Shown here: positions 49,737 through 58,978 of the stretch, one piece after another
How the letters are laid out: the number at the start of each line of letters is the position of its first letter
Numbering within the stretch: the first letter of the stretch is position 1
Assembly: GCF_028622875.1 (NCBI RefSeq)
Contig: NZ_CP117709.1
Coordinates: 2,232,001-2,296,000 of the forward strand
DNA length: 64,000 nucleotides
Reading direction: 5' to 3'
Source of the DNA: Streptomyces sp. MMBL 11-1
GTDB taxonomy: Bacteria; Actinomycetota; Actinomycetes; Streptomycetales; Streptomycetaceae
The notes under the pieces: model-generated
Databases searched by the model: none
What the model was told of the DNA's origin: nothing
What the model saw: only the letters and a program-made list of their open reading frames with translations
Position numbers and translations under genes: made by a program

Positions 49737-50645
49737 CTACGCGGAACCTGAACCTTCCGGCGCCGTCGCGACGGCTGCCCCGGCGACCGCGGAACGCGCG
49801 GTCGGGGCGGCCTCGCGGTCGGGCGCGAGCGGGTCGGTCACCGTGCCGGACTCCTCGTCGAAGAGCCCCTGCGCCAGCCTCGTCACCGCAGCGGGAACGG
49901 GCGGCGCCAGGTCGGCCACAGCTCGGAGACCGGACAGGACGTCGTCGGGTCGCACGGCGGGTGTCACGTGCCGAACAACCAGGCGCAGTATCGCACAGGG
50001 CCGCTCGCCCGGCCTATCGGCCGGAGCGTCGACGACCCGCAGGTCGGCGACGGCTCCACGGGCGTCGAACGTCCGGATGCCGTTCTTCGCCTTGCGCTGG
50101 ACCTCCACGGTCCCGGCGTCGTTGAAGGCGGCCACGGCGGTACGGGCGTCCTCGGGGTCGACGCCGTCCAGGCGCATCTCCCAGACGGACGCGGTGAGCC
50201 GCTCGGCCAGGCCCGAGGTCCGGGCCTCCACCGCGTCGATGATGTCGAGGCCGTCCGGCATCGACGCGTCGAGCAGTCCGCGCAGGACCTCGGGGTCCCG
50301 CGCCTCGGTGAGGGCGATCTCCAGGAACTCCGCCTCACTGCCCGTGCCGGTGGGTGCGGCATTGGCGTAGGAGACCTTGGGGTGGGGGGTGAAGCCCGCC
50401 GAGTACGCCATCGGCACCTCGGAGCGGCGCAGTGCCCGCTCGAAGGCCCGCTGGAAGTCTCGGTGGCTGGTGAACCGGAGGCGGCCGCGCTTGGTGTAGC
50501 GCAGGCGGATGCGCTGCACTGCCGGTGCGGGCGGCGGGCCTTCGGGCTGTCGCTTGCCCAGTGGTTCTTCTCCTCGGTGCGGGGCGGGCGCGGTGGCGCG
50601 CCGCCCACGAGCTTCGGGTGCCCCCCGGGTGCCGCTCCGGCTCAC
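49737..50645 (-). CDS. TIGR03936/DUF2344 family radical-SAM-associated protein (302 aa)
   Basis: The core RIRLRYTKRGRLRFTSHRDF, RALRRSEVPMAYSAGFTPHPKVSYA and the following LEIALTEARDPEVL are diagnostic of the small proteins that accompany the TIGR03960 radical SAM enzyme, which lies two genes upstream. In many bacteria the two are fused or adjacent. The function is unknown; a role in RNA or cofactor modification is only a guess. GTG at 50645 was chosen because it overlaps the preceding stop as GTGA; a start nearer VQRIRLRY would give about 260 residues. Confidence 0.85.
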   Translation of the reverse strand: MSRSGTRGAPEARGRRATAPAPHRGEEPLGKRQPEGPPPAPAVQRIRLRYTKRGRLRFTSHRDFQRAFERALRRSEVPMAYSAGFTPHPKVSYANAAPTGTGSEAEFLEIALTEARDPEVLRGLLDASMPDGLDIIDAVEARTSGLAERLTASVWEMRLDGVDPEDARTAVAAFNDAGTVEVQRKAKNGIRTFDARGAVADLRVVDAPADRPGERPCAILRLVVRHVTPAVRPDDVLSGLRAVADLAPPVPAAVTRLAQGLFDEESGTVTDPLAPDREAAPTARSAVAGAAVATAPEGSGSA

Positions 50646-51844
50646 CCCCGCTTGACGAACTTCTCGCCGAGCGGTGGGGTCTCGGACGCCTGCGCCGCGC
50701 TGGGGACAGTCGTTGTACTACCCAGAGTACGCGCAGGGATCCCCACCGGTTCCCCGGACCAAGCGCCGCCCGTGGAGCCGCCCAACGCGCGCCACGCGTC
50801 GCGGCGTGCCCGGCGCACGGTTTCCCGGGCGGACGCGAGGGCCGCGCGGGCGGTCCGGCCCGCCTCGGCGGCGGCGCGGCGGGCCGGGGCCCACACGGAG
50901 TCGCGCAGGAAGTGGCCGACGGGGGTGCACACAGTGCGGTACGCCCAGGAGACGGGTGCGCCGATCAGGTACCGGGCGATCGTGGCGAGGGCCCGGCCGA
51001 CGGCCCGGGAGAGGTATCCGGCGATCCGCCAGGCGACCTCGAACGCGGCGGCGGCCTCCCGGCCGACCGGGGCGAGGATCCGGCGGTACGTCCAGGAGGC
51101 GGGGGCGACCAGGAGGGTCATGACCAGCCAGACGAGGGCGACGCCCAGCCCGCGCCCGGTGGCCGCGGTCCCCCGCCAGAGCCGGCCCAGCGCCCAGGCG
51201 GTGCCCTGCCACAGCCTGCCCAGGACCCAGGCCGCGCCGAGGCCGAGGGGGGTGAGGACCGCCTCGTACAGCCACACCACCGGGACGATCAGTCCGTAGT
51301 GGGCGACGGGGACGATCACGTACCGCCACGCAGCCGCGAGAGGCAGGACGAGCAGGGTGATGAACAGCCAGGTCAGGCCGGTTGCAAGACCGCGTGCCGC
51401 CGGGGCCAGCAGGGCGGTGCCGATCCATCGCAGGCCGTGGCCCAGCGGGGTGAGGACGGCCCTGTACAGCCATACCGCCGCCGCGGCGATCCCGTAGCGG
51501 GCGACGGGGACGACCACGTACCGCCACAGACCGATCCAGGGCCAGAGGAGAAGGGCGACGACCAGCCAGGAGGCGGCCTTGCCCAGCGGGGTGAGGACCC
51601 AGGTGTACAGCCAGGTCAGCGGGGTCGTGACGAGGGTGTCGAGGAGCCGTGCCAGCGCCCGGCCCAGCGGGCGCAGCAGAACACGGTCGGCGGCGTGCCA
51701 GAGGGCGGTGAGCGCGTCCCAGACCATGCGGACGGGCAGGACGAGCACCACGACCACGATCCGCACCGGGATCCTGATCAGCGTGGTCAGCACGCCTTCG
51801 CCGGGCTCGTACCCCTGGGGGGCCTGGTGCTTGCCGTAGTCCAT
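50642..51844 (-). CDS. Repeat-containing hydrophobic protein of unknown function (400 aa)
   Basis: The protein consists of amphipathic and hydrophobic segments organised around five copies of a W(L/T/A)YxxxLTPLG motif (WLYTWVLTPLG, WLYRAVLTPLG, WLYEAVLTPLG, WTYRRILAPVG, WAYRTVCTPVG). These alternate with WRYVVVPVARYG/WRYVIVPVAHYG units of about 65-70 residues. The C-terminal 90 residues are basic then polar. It is probably membrane-embedded. It lies between the radical SAM gene and its small partner and overlaps the latter by GTGA. I recognise no family. Confidence 0.75.
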   Translation of the reverse strand: MDYGKHQAPQGYEPGEGVLTTLIRIPVRIVVVVLVLPVRMVWDALTALWHAADRVLLRPLGRALARLLDTLVTTPLTWLYTWVLTPLGKAASWLVVALLLWPWIGLWRYVVVPVARYGIAAAAVWLYRAVLTPLGHGLRWIGTALLAPAARGLATGLTWLFITLLVLPLAAAWRYVIVPVAHYGLIVPVVWLYEAVLTPLGLGAAWVLGRLWQGTAWALGRLWRGTAATGRGLGVALVWLVMTLLVAPASWTYRRILAPVGREAAAAFEVAWRIAGYLSRAVGRALATIARYLIGAPVSWAYRTVCTPVGHFLRDSVWAPARRAAAEAGRTARAALASARETVRRARRDAWRALGGSTGGAWSGEPVGIPARTLGSTTTVPSAAQASETPPLGEKFVKRG

Positions 51845-51857
51845 GCCGTCAAGGACG

Positions 51858-51895
51858 CGTCAGGCCCGGTCCGGGGTTGCCGGCCGGGCCTGACG
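51858..51895 (-). terminator. Terminator after the radical SAM gene
   Basis: CGTCAGGCCCGG and CCGGGCCTGACG form a perfect 12-bp stem around a 14-base loop, 32 bases past the stop at 51927. Confidence 0.8.
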
Positions 51896-51926
51896 TCACC
51901 GTGTTGTCACACGGAACACGCGAGGG

Positions 51927-53855
51927 CTATTTGTTGACGACGCTGAGCGGCAGGAGCTTCTTGCCGGTCGGGCCGATCTGGATGTCCAGGTCGAGCTGCG
52001 GGCAGACGCCGCAGTCGAAGCAGGGGGTCCAGCGGCAGTCCTCGACCTCGGTCTCGTCGAGCGCGTCCTGCCAGTCCTCCCAGAGCCAGTCCTTGTCCAG
52101 GCCGGAGTCGAGGTGGTCCCAGGGCAGGACCTCCTCGTAGGTGCGCTCGCGGGTGGTGTACCAGTCGACGTCGACCCCGAACGCGGGCAGCGTCTTCTCG
52201 GCGCAGTTCATCCAGAGGTCGTAGCTGAAGTGCTCGCGCCAGCCGTCGAAACGGCCGCCGGACTCGTAGACCTCGCGGATGACGGAGCCGACGCGGCGGT
52301 CGCCGCGCGACAGGAGGCCCTCGACGATACCGGGCTTGCCGTCGTGGTAGCGGAAGCCGATGGAGCGGCCGTACTTCTTGTCGCCGCGGATCTTGTCGCG
52401 GAGCTTCTTCAGCCGGGCGTCGGTGTCCTCGGCGCTGAGCTGCGGGGCCCACTGGAAGGGGGTGTGCGGCTTGGGGACGAAACCGCCGATGGAGACCGTG
52501 GCGCGGATGTCGTTCTGGCCGGAGACCTCCCGGCCCTTGGCGATGACGTTGACCGCCATGTCGCCGATCTGGAGGACGTCCTCGTCGGTCTCGGTGGGCA
52601 GGCCGCACATGAAGTACAGCTTCACCTGACGCCAGCCGTTGCCGTACGCGGTGGCGACCGTCCGGATCAGGTCCTCCTCCGAGACCATCTTGTTGATGAC
52701 CTTGCGCATGCGCTCGGAGCCGCCCTCGGGGGCGAAGGTGAGGCCGGAGCGGCGGCCGTTGCGGGTCAGCTCGTTGGCCAGGTCGACGTTGAACGCGTCG
52801 ACCCGGGTCGAGGGCAGCGAGAGGCCGACCTTGTCCTCGGTGTAGCGGTCGGCGAGGCCCTTGGCGATGTCGCCGATCTCGCTGTGGTCGGCGGAGGAGA
52901 GCGAGAGCAGACCGACCTCCTCGAAGCCGGTCGCCTTGAGACCCTTCTCGACCATCTCGCCGATGCCGGTGATGCTTCGCTCCCGCACGGGGCGCGTGAT
53001 CATGCCGGCCTGGCAGAAACGGCAGCCGCGGGTGCAGCCGCGGAAGATCTCCACGGACATCCGTTCGTGCACGGTCTCCGCGAGCGGGACGAGCGGCTGC
53101 TTGGGGTAGGGCCACTCGTCGAGGTCCATCACCGTGTGCTTGGAGACCCGCCACGGCACGCCGGACCGGTTGGGCACGACGCGGCCGATCCGGCCGTCGG
53201 GGAGGTACTCGACGTCGTAGAAGCGCGGGACGTAGACCCCGCCGGTCTTCGACAGCCGGAAGAGCACCTCGTCACGGCCGCCGGGGCGGCCCTCGGCCTT
53301 CCAGGCGCGGATGATCTCGGTGATCTCCAGGACGGCCTGCTCGCCGTCGCCGACGACCGCGCAGTCGATGAAGTCCGCGATCGGCTCGGGGTTGAACGCG
53401 GCGTGGCCGCCCGCGAGGACGATCGGGTGGTCGATGTCACGGTCCTTGGACTCCAGCGGGATGCCCGCGAGGTCCAGGGCGGTGAGCATGTTGGTGTAGC
53501 CCAGCTCGGTGGAGAAGCTCAGCCCGAAGACGTCGAACGCGCCGACGGGGCGGTGGCTGTCCACGGTGAACTGCGGCACGCCGTGCTCGCGCATCAGCGC
53601 TTCGAGGTCGGGCCAGACGCTGTACGTGCGCTCGGCGAGGACGCCCTCGCGCTCGTTGAGCACCTCGTAGAGGATCATGACGCCCTGGTTGGGGAGTCCG
53701 ACCTCGTAGGCGTCGGGGTACATGAGGGTCCAGCGGACGTCGCAGCTGTCCCACTCCTTGACGGTGGAGTTCAGCTCACCGCCGACGTACTGGATGGGCT
53801 TCTGCACATGCGGGAGCAGAGCTTCGAGCTGTGGGAAGACCGATGCGGCAGACAT
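51927..53855 (-). CDS. TIGR03960-type B12-binding radical SAM protein (642 aa)
   Basis: The N-terminal cobalamin-binding-like region (WTLMYPDAYEVGLPNQGVMI, HPIVLAGGHAAFNPEPIADFID) is followed by the radical SAM core with the [4Fe-4S] motif CTRGCRFC near residue 275. A C-terminal region has CFDCGVC, which could bind a further cluster. Family members pair with the DUF2344 protein found at 49737-50645. The reaction is not known; methylthio- or alkyl-transfer is possible from the fold. ATG at 53855. Confidence 0.93.
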   Translation of the reverse strand: MSAASVFPQLEALLPHVQKPIQYVGGELNSTVKEWDSCDVRWTLMYPDAYEVGLPNQGVMILYEVLNEREGVLAERTYSVWPDLEALMREHGVPQFTVDSHRPVGAFDVFGLSFSTELGYTNMLTALDLAGIPLESKDRDIDHPIVLAGGHAAFNPEPIADFIDCAVVGDGEQAVLEITEIIRAWKAEGRPGGRDEVLFRLSKTGGVYVPRFYDVEYLPDGRIGRVVPNRSGVPWRVSKHTVMDLDEWPYPKQPLVPLAETVHERMSVEIFRGCTRGCRFCQAGMITRPVRERSITGIGEMVEKGLKATGFEEVGLLSLSSADHSEIGDIAKGLADRYTEDKVGLSLPSTRVDAFNVDLANELTRNGRRSGLTFAPEGGSERMRKVINKMVSEEDLIRTVATAYGNGWRQVKLYFMCGLPTETDEDVLQIGDMAVNVIAKGREVSGQNDIRATVSIGGFVPKPHTPFQWAPQLSAEDTDARLKKLRDKIRGDKKYGRSIGFRYHDGKPGIVEGLLSRGDRRVGSVIREVYESGGRFDGWREHFSYDLWMNCAEKTLPAFGVDVDWYTTRERTYEEVLPWDHLDSGLDKDWLWEDWQDALDETEVEDCRWTPCFDCGVCPQLDLDIQIGPTGKKLLPLSVVNK

Positions 53856-53907
53856 CTCGCGAACCTTCGTGAGCCGGCAGGGGTGACCATCCAGCGTACC
53901 CCGGTCC

Positions 53908-55434
53908 TCACCGCTTCAGATCCGCGCGCAGTCCGGGGGCGCCGGCGCGGGCCCAGACCCCGGGCAGTTCGCGCTCGCGGGCCTCGGCCGCGGCCTCCTC
54001 CTGCCCGTACAGCAGTCCCCAGGTGAACGCGGTCTCCCCCGCCGCGTGCGACTGGATCGCGAGCATGCGCAGGGCCTCGCGGGCGACGACGCTGTCCTGA
54101 TGGTCGCCGAGGACGGACTGCACGGCCTTCACACGCTTGGCGAAGCGCTTGGCGGGCTTGCCGAGTGAGGGGCGGGCCGCCTCGCCCGCGTACCGGGCGC
54201 GTTTGGCGGCCTTGCGGGCCTCGTGCATCGCCGTGTCCCGCCCGGGACCCGGGGGTTGCTCCAGAGCGTGGCTCATCCGGCGCGCGAGCTTCTTGTCGTC
54301 CTTGAGGACCGCCTTGGGCAGGACCTTGCCGGGTGCGCGGCCGGCGGCCGGGCGCAGGGGCGGGTCGGCGCTCAGCGCGTCGAGGGCGTCCAGGAGGTCC
54401 AGATACCGCTTCCCGTCCAGTACGTCGATGATCCTGCGGCGCGATCCGGTGCGGCGGGCGGCCGACCAGACGCGGAGGCGGCCTCGGACCGGGCCGAGCG
54501 TCAGGGCGGCGGGCAGGGCCTCGACGCGTGAGCCGAGGCGCTCCTCCAGGACCTCCTGGTCGCGGTCGAGGCCCAGTTCGGCGGCGAGCCACTTGAGCTC
54601 CGCGCCGATGGGGTCGGTGACCTCGCGGTCGAGGATCCTCCGGTGGGTCTTGAAGGTGCTGCGCAGTCGGCGGGTGGCGACGCGCATCTTGTGCACGGAG
54701 TCGGGCAGGTCGCGGCGGACGGCGGGGTCGAGGCGGACGATCGTGGCGATCTGCTTCCGTACGTAGGCGAGGACGTGGTCGCCCGCGGTGTACGTCGTCG
54801 GCTTCGGGGTTCCCGTGTCGTCGGGGTTCAGGTTCGTCTCCGCCAGCGCCCTGGCGAGCTTCGACGAGGATTCCGCAGAACGGATCCCCGCCTTGCGCAA
54901 CCTCTTCTCGACGGCGTCCAGGATCGCGGGGTCTCCGTCGTCGGCCAGCTCGACCTCGATCTCGGTCCAGGCGGCGGTGGCGCCGCTCCCCTCCCCCGCG
55001 AGGCGCTCCGCGAGCACCGCGTCGACGCTGACCTCGGCGAGGAGGGTCCCGTCGGCGGCCAGCAGGTGGTGGACGTCACGGGAGGAGAGCAGCCGGACGA
55101 CGGGGACGAGCTCCGCGTGGCGGACCCGGGAGCGGAGCAGTGCCGCCAGCGGGGGCGGCACCGCGTCGGAGAGCGGCTCGTGGATCTCGTCCCGTACGCC
55201 GACGGCGACGGGGAACTTCGCGTGCCAGCCCTCGTCGGCCCCGCCGGTCCTGCGGCGCAGGGTGAGGGAGTCGGCGGCGAGGCGGAGGTCGTGGGTGTCC
55301 CAGTAGACGGCGTCCAGCTCGGTCCGGCCGTGCGGGACGGCCCGGTCGACCCCGGCCGCCCGGGTCAGGTCGGGCAGCCGGGTGTCGTCGGTGGCTTCGT
55401 ACTTCCGCTCGATCTCGCGCTTGGTGTCCGCCAT
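53908..55434 (-). CDS. CYTH and CHAD domain protein (508 aa)
   Basis: The CYTH triphosphate tunnel domain (residues 3-200) begins with EIERK, the ExExK metal/phosphate motif (E8-K12), and has YWDTHDLRLAADSLTLRRRTGG. The helical CHAD domain follows (about 220-500) with HKMRVATRRLRS and the basic His-containing HEARKAAKRARYAGEA. CYTH domains hydrolyse or bind inorganic triphosphate and CHAD domains bind polyphosphate, so a role in polyphosphate metabolism is likely. ATG at 55434; the very long frame upstream of it is spurious. Confidence 0.92.
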   Translation of the reverse strand: MADTKREIERKYEATDDTRLPDLTRAAGVDRAVPHGRTELDAVYWDTHDLRLAADSLTLRRRTGGADEGWHAKFPVAVGVRDEIHEPLSDAVPPPLAALLRSRVRHAELVPVVRLLSSRDVHHLLAADGTLLAEVSVDAVLAERLAGEGSGATAAWTEIEVELADDGDPAILDAVEKRLRKAGIRSAESSSKLARALAETNLNPDDTGTPKPTTYTAGDHVLAYVRKQIATIVRLDPAVRRDLPDSVHKMRVATRRLRSTFKTHRRILDREVTDPIGAELKWLAAELGLDRDQEVLEERLGSRVEALPAALTLGPVRGRLRVWSAARRTGSRRRIIDVLDGKRYLDLLDALDALSADPPLRPAAGRAPGKVLPKAVLKDDKKLARRMSHALEQPPGPGRDTAMHEARKAAKRARYAGEAARPSLGKPAKRFAKRVKAVQSVLGDHQDSVVAREALRMLAIQSHAAGETAFTWGLLYGQEEAAAEARERELPGVWARAGAPGLRADLKR

Positions 55435-55463
55435 GTACGGACACCTACCCGCGTGTGCCGGGT

Positions 55464-56657
55464 TCAGGCGGACATCGGCCGTTGCACCCGGATGGACTGG
55501 AGCAGCCCGATCGCCACCCAGACGGCGAACATCGAGGACCCTCCGTAGGAGACGAAGGGCAGCGGCAGCCCGGCGACCGGCATGATGCCGAGCGTCATGC
55601 CGATGTTCTCGAAGGACTGGAAGGCGAACCAGGCGATGATCCCGGCGGCGACGACCGTGCCGTACAGCTCGGTGGTCTCGCGGGCGATCCGACAGGCGCG
55701 CCACAGGACGACGCCCAGGAGCACGATGATCAGTCCCGCGCCGAGGAAGCCCAGCTCCTCGCCGGCGACGGTGAAGACGAAGTCGGTCTGCTGCTCGGGC
55801 ACGAACTGACCGGTGGTCTGGGTGCCTTCGAAGAGGCCGGTGCCGGTGAGTCCGCCGGAGCCGATCGCGATGCGGGCCTGGTTGGTGTTGTAGCCGACGC
55901 CCGCCGGGTCGAGCGCGGGGTTGGCGAAGGCGGCGAAGCGGGCGATCTGGTAGTCGTCGAGCAGGCCGAGCTGCCAGATGGCGACGGCTCCGGCCACGCC
56001 CGCGCCGAGGAGGCCGAAGACCCAGCGGTTGGAGGCGCCGGAGGCCAGCAGGACACCGAGGACGATGACGGCCATGACCATCACCGAGCCGAGGTCCGGC
56101 ATGAGCATGACGATGGCCATGGGGATGGCCGCGAGGCCCAGCGCCTTCGCGACGGTCCGGTGGTCCGGGTGGGCCTGGTCGCCCGCGTCGACGCGGGCCG
56201 CCAGCAGCATCGCCATCACGAGGATGATGGTGATCTTGGTGAACTCGGAGGGCTGGATCGAGAAGCCCGCGGGAAGCTTGATCCACGCGTGGGCGCCGTT
56301 GACCGTGGTGCCGAGCGGGGTGAGGACCGCCAGGACCAGCAGCACCGAGATGCCGTAGAGGATGGGGACGGCCCCGCGCAGCGTGCGGTGGCCGAGCCAG
56401 ATCGTGCCGATCATCAGGGCGAGGCCGATGCCGGTGTTGAGGGCGTGCCTCAGGAGGAAGAAGTACGGGTCGCCCTGGGTGAGGTGGTCCCGGTTGCGGG
56501 TCGCGGACCACACGAGCAGCGCGCCGAGGAACGACAGCGCGAGCGCGGCCCCGAGCAGCGGCCAGTCCAGCCGCCGCGCGAGGGAGTCGCGGGCGGTCAG
56601 CTTGGCCCAGGAGCCCTCGTCGGGGCCGTAGCGGGAGACGGAGAATCCACCTGCCAT
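55464..56657 (-). CDS. rodA: SEDS-family peptidoglycan polymerase, RodA-type
   Basis: A 397-aa polytopic SEDS glycosyltransferase. GAHAWIKLPAGFSIQPSEFTKI, DLGSVMVMAVIVLGVLLASG, GGLTGTGLFEGTQT and the final PLPFVSYGGSSMFAVWVAIG are conserved RodA/FtsW segments with about ten helices. It polymerises lipid II together with the class B PBP encoded just upstream. ATG at 56657 overlaps the pbp2 stop by one base (TGATG). In Streptomyces this Mre-linked pair works mainly in spore wall synthesis. Confidence 0.95.
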   Translation of the reverse strand: MAGGFSVSRYGPDEGSWAKLTARDSLARRLDWPLLGAALALSFLGALLVWSATRNRDHLTQGDPYFFLLRHALNTGIGLALMIGTIWLGHRTLRGAVPILYGISVLLVLAVLTPLGTTVNGAHAWIKLPAGFSIQPSEFTKITIILVMAMLLAARVDAGDQAHPDHRTVAKALGLAAIPMAIVMLMPDLGSVMVMAVIVLGVLLASGASNRWVFGLLGAGVAGAVAIWQLGLLDDYQIARFAAFANPALDPAGVGYNTNQARIAIGSGGLTGTGLFEGTQTTGQFVPEQQTDFVFTVAGEELGFLGAGLIIVLLGVVLWRACRIARETTELYGTVVAAGIIAWFAFQSFENIGMTLGIMPVAGLPLPFVSYGGSSMFAVWVAIGLLQSIRVQRPMSA

Positions 56658-58879
56658 CAGGGCTGCCTCCCGTTCGACGCCGGCGATCCGGTGAGTCCGG
56701 GCTGCCCTCCGGGCGGCAGGGGCAACTGGGGTTCCTGTCCGCCCGGCTGCTGCTGGGGTTCGGCCGGAGTGGGGTCGTAGGGCTTGACCTTGGGGGCGTA
56801 GATCGAGCCGTCGGGCTGGATCTTCGGCAGCGCCTTCTGGGGCTTCGGCAGCAGGGCCTTCTCTTTGTCCTGGTTGCCCTCGGCGTCGAGGCCGTAGAGC
56901 GCGTCGTAGATCTTGCGGACGGCGGGCCCGGAGGAGCCGGAGCCGGTGCCGCCCTGGGAGATCGTCATGACGATCGTGTAGTCGTCGGTGTAGGTCGCGA
57001 ACCATCCGGTGGTCTGCTTGCCGTACACCTGGGCGGTACCGGTCTTGGCACGCATCGGGATCTTGTCCTGCGGCCAGCCGCCGAACCGCCAGGCGGCGGT
57101 GCCGCCGGGCTCGACCACCGAGCGCAGCCCCTTGTCGAGGTCCTTGATGGTCTGGGCGCTGACCGGCAGCTTGCCGCTGACCTTGGGCTTGATCTCCCGG
57201 ACGCTCTTGCCGTCCGGGCTGATCACGGCCTTGCCGACGGTGGGCTCGTGGAGGGTGCCGCCGTTGCTGATGGCGGCGTAGGCGGTGGCCATCTGGATGG
57301 GCGTGACGAGCACGTCACCCTGGCCGATCGAGTAGTTGATGCTGTCGTAGGCCTTGAGCTGGTTGCCTTCGAGGCAGCTCTCGTACGCGATCTGCTGGAC
57401 GTAGGTGCCGCCCTTCTTGCCCTCCTTGCACCAGGCGTCCTTGTTGGCCTCCCAGAAGTCCTGCTTCCACTGGCGGTCCGGGATGCGGCCCTTGACCTCG
57501 TTGGGCAGGTCGATGCCGGTCTCGGAGCCGAGGCCGAAGTCACGCGCGGTGCGGTAGAACCAGTCCTTGGCGTCCTTCTTCGGCTTTATGCCGCCGTCCT
57601 TCGCCCACTCCTCGTGGCCGAGACGGTAGAAGACGGTGTTGCAGGAGTACTTGAGCGCGTCGCCGAGGGTGATGGGACCGTGCCCCTGGGACTCGAAGTT
57701 GGCGAAGGTCTGGTTGCCCAGGCTGTAGGAGCTGCTGCACTGGTAGAGGTCGTCGAAGTCGTGACCGGCGCGCACGGCGGCGCTCGCCGACACCACCTTG
57801 AAGATCGAGCCCGCGGGGGCCTGGCCCTGGATGCCCCGGTTGAGCAGCGGGTAGTTGGACTTCTTGCTGGTGAGCTTGGCGTACTGCTTGCCGGAGATGC
57901 CGCCGACCCAGTCGTTGGGGTCGTAGTCGGGCTGGGAGGCCATGGACACGATGCGGCCCGTCTTGGACTCCATCACGACGACGGCGCCGGAGTCGGCCTC
58001 GTACTTCCGGCCGGTGATCTTGTCGGTCTCCTGGCGGACGGTCTTCATCGCCTGGGCGAGCTCGTACTCGGCCACCGCCTGGACCCGGGCGTCGAGGCTG
58101 GTGACGAGGCTGGAGCCGGCCACCGCCGGGTCGCTCTCCGCCTCGCCCATGACGCGGCCGAGGTTGTCGACCTCGTAGCGGGTGACGCCCGCCTTGCCGC
58201 GCAGCTCCTTGTCGTACGTGCGCTCCAGGCCGGAGCGGCCGACCTGGTCGGAGCGGAGGTAGGGCGACGGGCCGTCCTGCGCCTTCTGGATCTCCTCGTC
58301 GGTGACGGGCGAGAGATAGCCGAGGACCTGCGCGGTCCTCGCCTTGCCGGGAGCGGCGTAGCGGCGTACGGCGGTGGGTTCGGCGGTGATGCCGGGGAAG
58401 TCCTCGGCGCGCTCGCGGATCTGGAGGGCCTGCTGGGTGGTGGCCTCGTCGGTGACCGGGATCGGCTGGTAGGGCGATCCGTTCCAGCAGGGCTGGGGGG
58501 TCTTGGAGTCGCAGAGGCGGACCTTGTCCCGGACGTCCTGCGCCTTCATGTCCAGGACGTCGGCGAGGCGGGTGAGGACGCCGACGCCGTCGTCCTTCAT
58601 CTTCAGCAGCTCGGTGCGGCTCGCGGAGACGACGAGACGGGTCTCGTTGTCGGCGAGCGGTACGCCGCGGGCGTCGAGGATCGAGCCGCGCACGGCGGGC
58701 TGGACGACCTGCTGCACCCCGTTGCCCGCGGCTTCGGCGGTGTACTCGTCGCCGTTGCGGATCTGGAGGTACCACAGGCGCCCGCCGAGGGTGAGCAGCA
58801 GCGAGAAGACGAGGACCTGGATGACGATGAGCCGGATCTGGACCCGCTGGGTCCGCCCGGTCTCGGGAATGTTGCTCAC
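56657..58879 (-). CDS. mrdA: Class B penicillin-binding protein 2 (MrdA-type transpeptidase)
   Basis: A 740-aa bitopic transpeptidase. The N-terminal transmembrane anchor LIVIQVLVFSLLLTLGGRLW is followed by a pedestal domain (RGSILDARGVPLADNE) and a transpeptidase domain with the catalytic SxxK in PAGSIFKVV (about residue 360), SxN in KYSCNTVF and KTG in AKTGTAQVYG (about 615). The C-terminal 80 residues are Pro/Gln-rich. It crosslinks peptidoglycan during lateral or spore wall growth with RodA. GTG at 58879. Confidence 0.96.
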   Translation of the reverse strand: MSNIPETGRTQRVQIRLIVIQVLVFSLLLTLGGRLWYLQIRNGDEYTAEAAGNGVQQVVQPAVRGSILDARGVPLADNETRLVVSASRTELLKMKDDGVGVLTRLADVLDMKAQDVRDKVRLCDSKTPQPCWNGSPYQPIPVTDEATTQQALQIRERAEDFPGITAEPTAVRRYAAPGKARTAQVLGYLSPVTDEEIQKAQDGPSPYLRSDQVGRSGLERTYDKELRGKAGVTRYEVDNLGRVMGEAESDPAVAGSSLVTSLDARVQAVAEYELAQAMKTVRQETDKITGRKYEADSGAVVVMESKTGRIVSMASQPDYDPNDWVGGISGKQYAKLTSKKSNYPLLNRGIQGQAPAGSIFKVVSASAAVRAGHDFDDLYQCSSSYSLGNQTFANFESQGHGPITLGDALKYSCNTVFYRLGHEEWAKDGGIKPKKDAKDWFYRTARDFGLGSETGIDLPNEVKGRIPDRQWKQDFWEANKDAWCKEGKKGGTYVQQIAYESCLEGNQLKAYDSINYSIGQGDVLVTPIQMATAYAAISNGGTLHEPTVGKAVISPDGKSVREIKPKVSGKLPVSAQTIKDLDKGLRSVVEPGGTAAWRFGGWPQDKIPMRAKTGTAQVYGKQTTGWFATYTDDYTIVMTISQGGTGSGSSGPAVRKIYDALYGLDAEGNQDKEKALLPKPQKALPKIQPDGSIYAPKVKPYDPTPAEPQQQPGGQEPQLPLPPGGQPGLTGSPASNGRQP

Positions 58880-58978
58880 GCGGTGCCCCCTGGGGTGGTC
58901 CTGCTGGGGGTGCGGGGGTCGCCCCCCGGGAAGTACAGCCTCACGGAGCGCCCCCGGCCTCCTCGGTCGCGTACGGCT

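Noticed and set aside
46128..49751. Very long plus-strand open frame (over 1,200 codons) opposite rne
   Set aside because: It is the antisense shadow of the GC-rich rne repeats. Composition is Gly/Arg/Leu-rich without domains, and it has no ribosome site.
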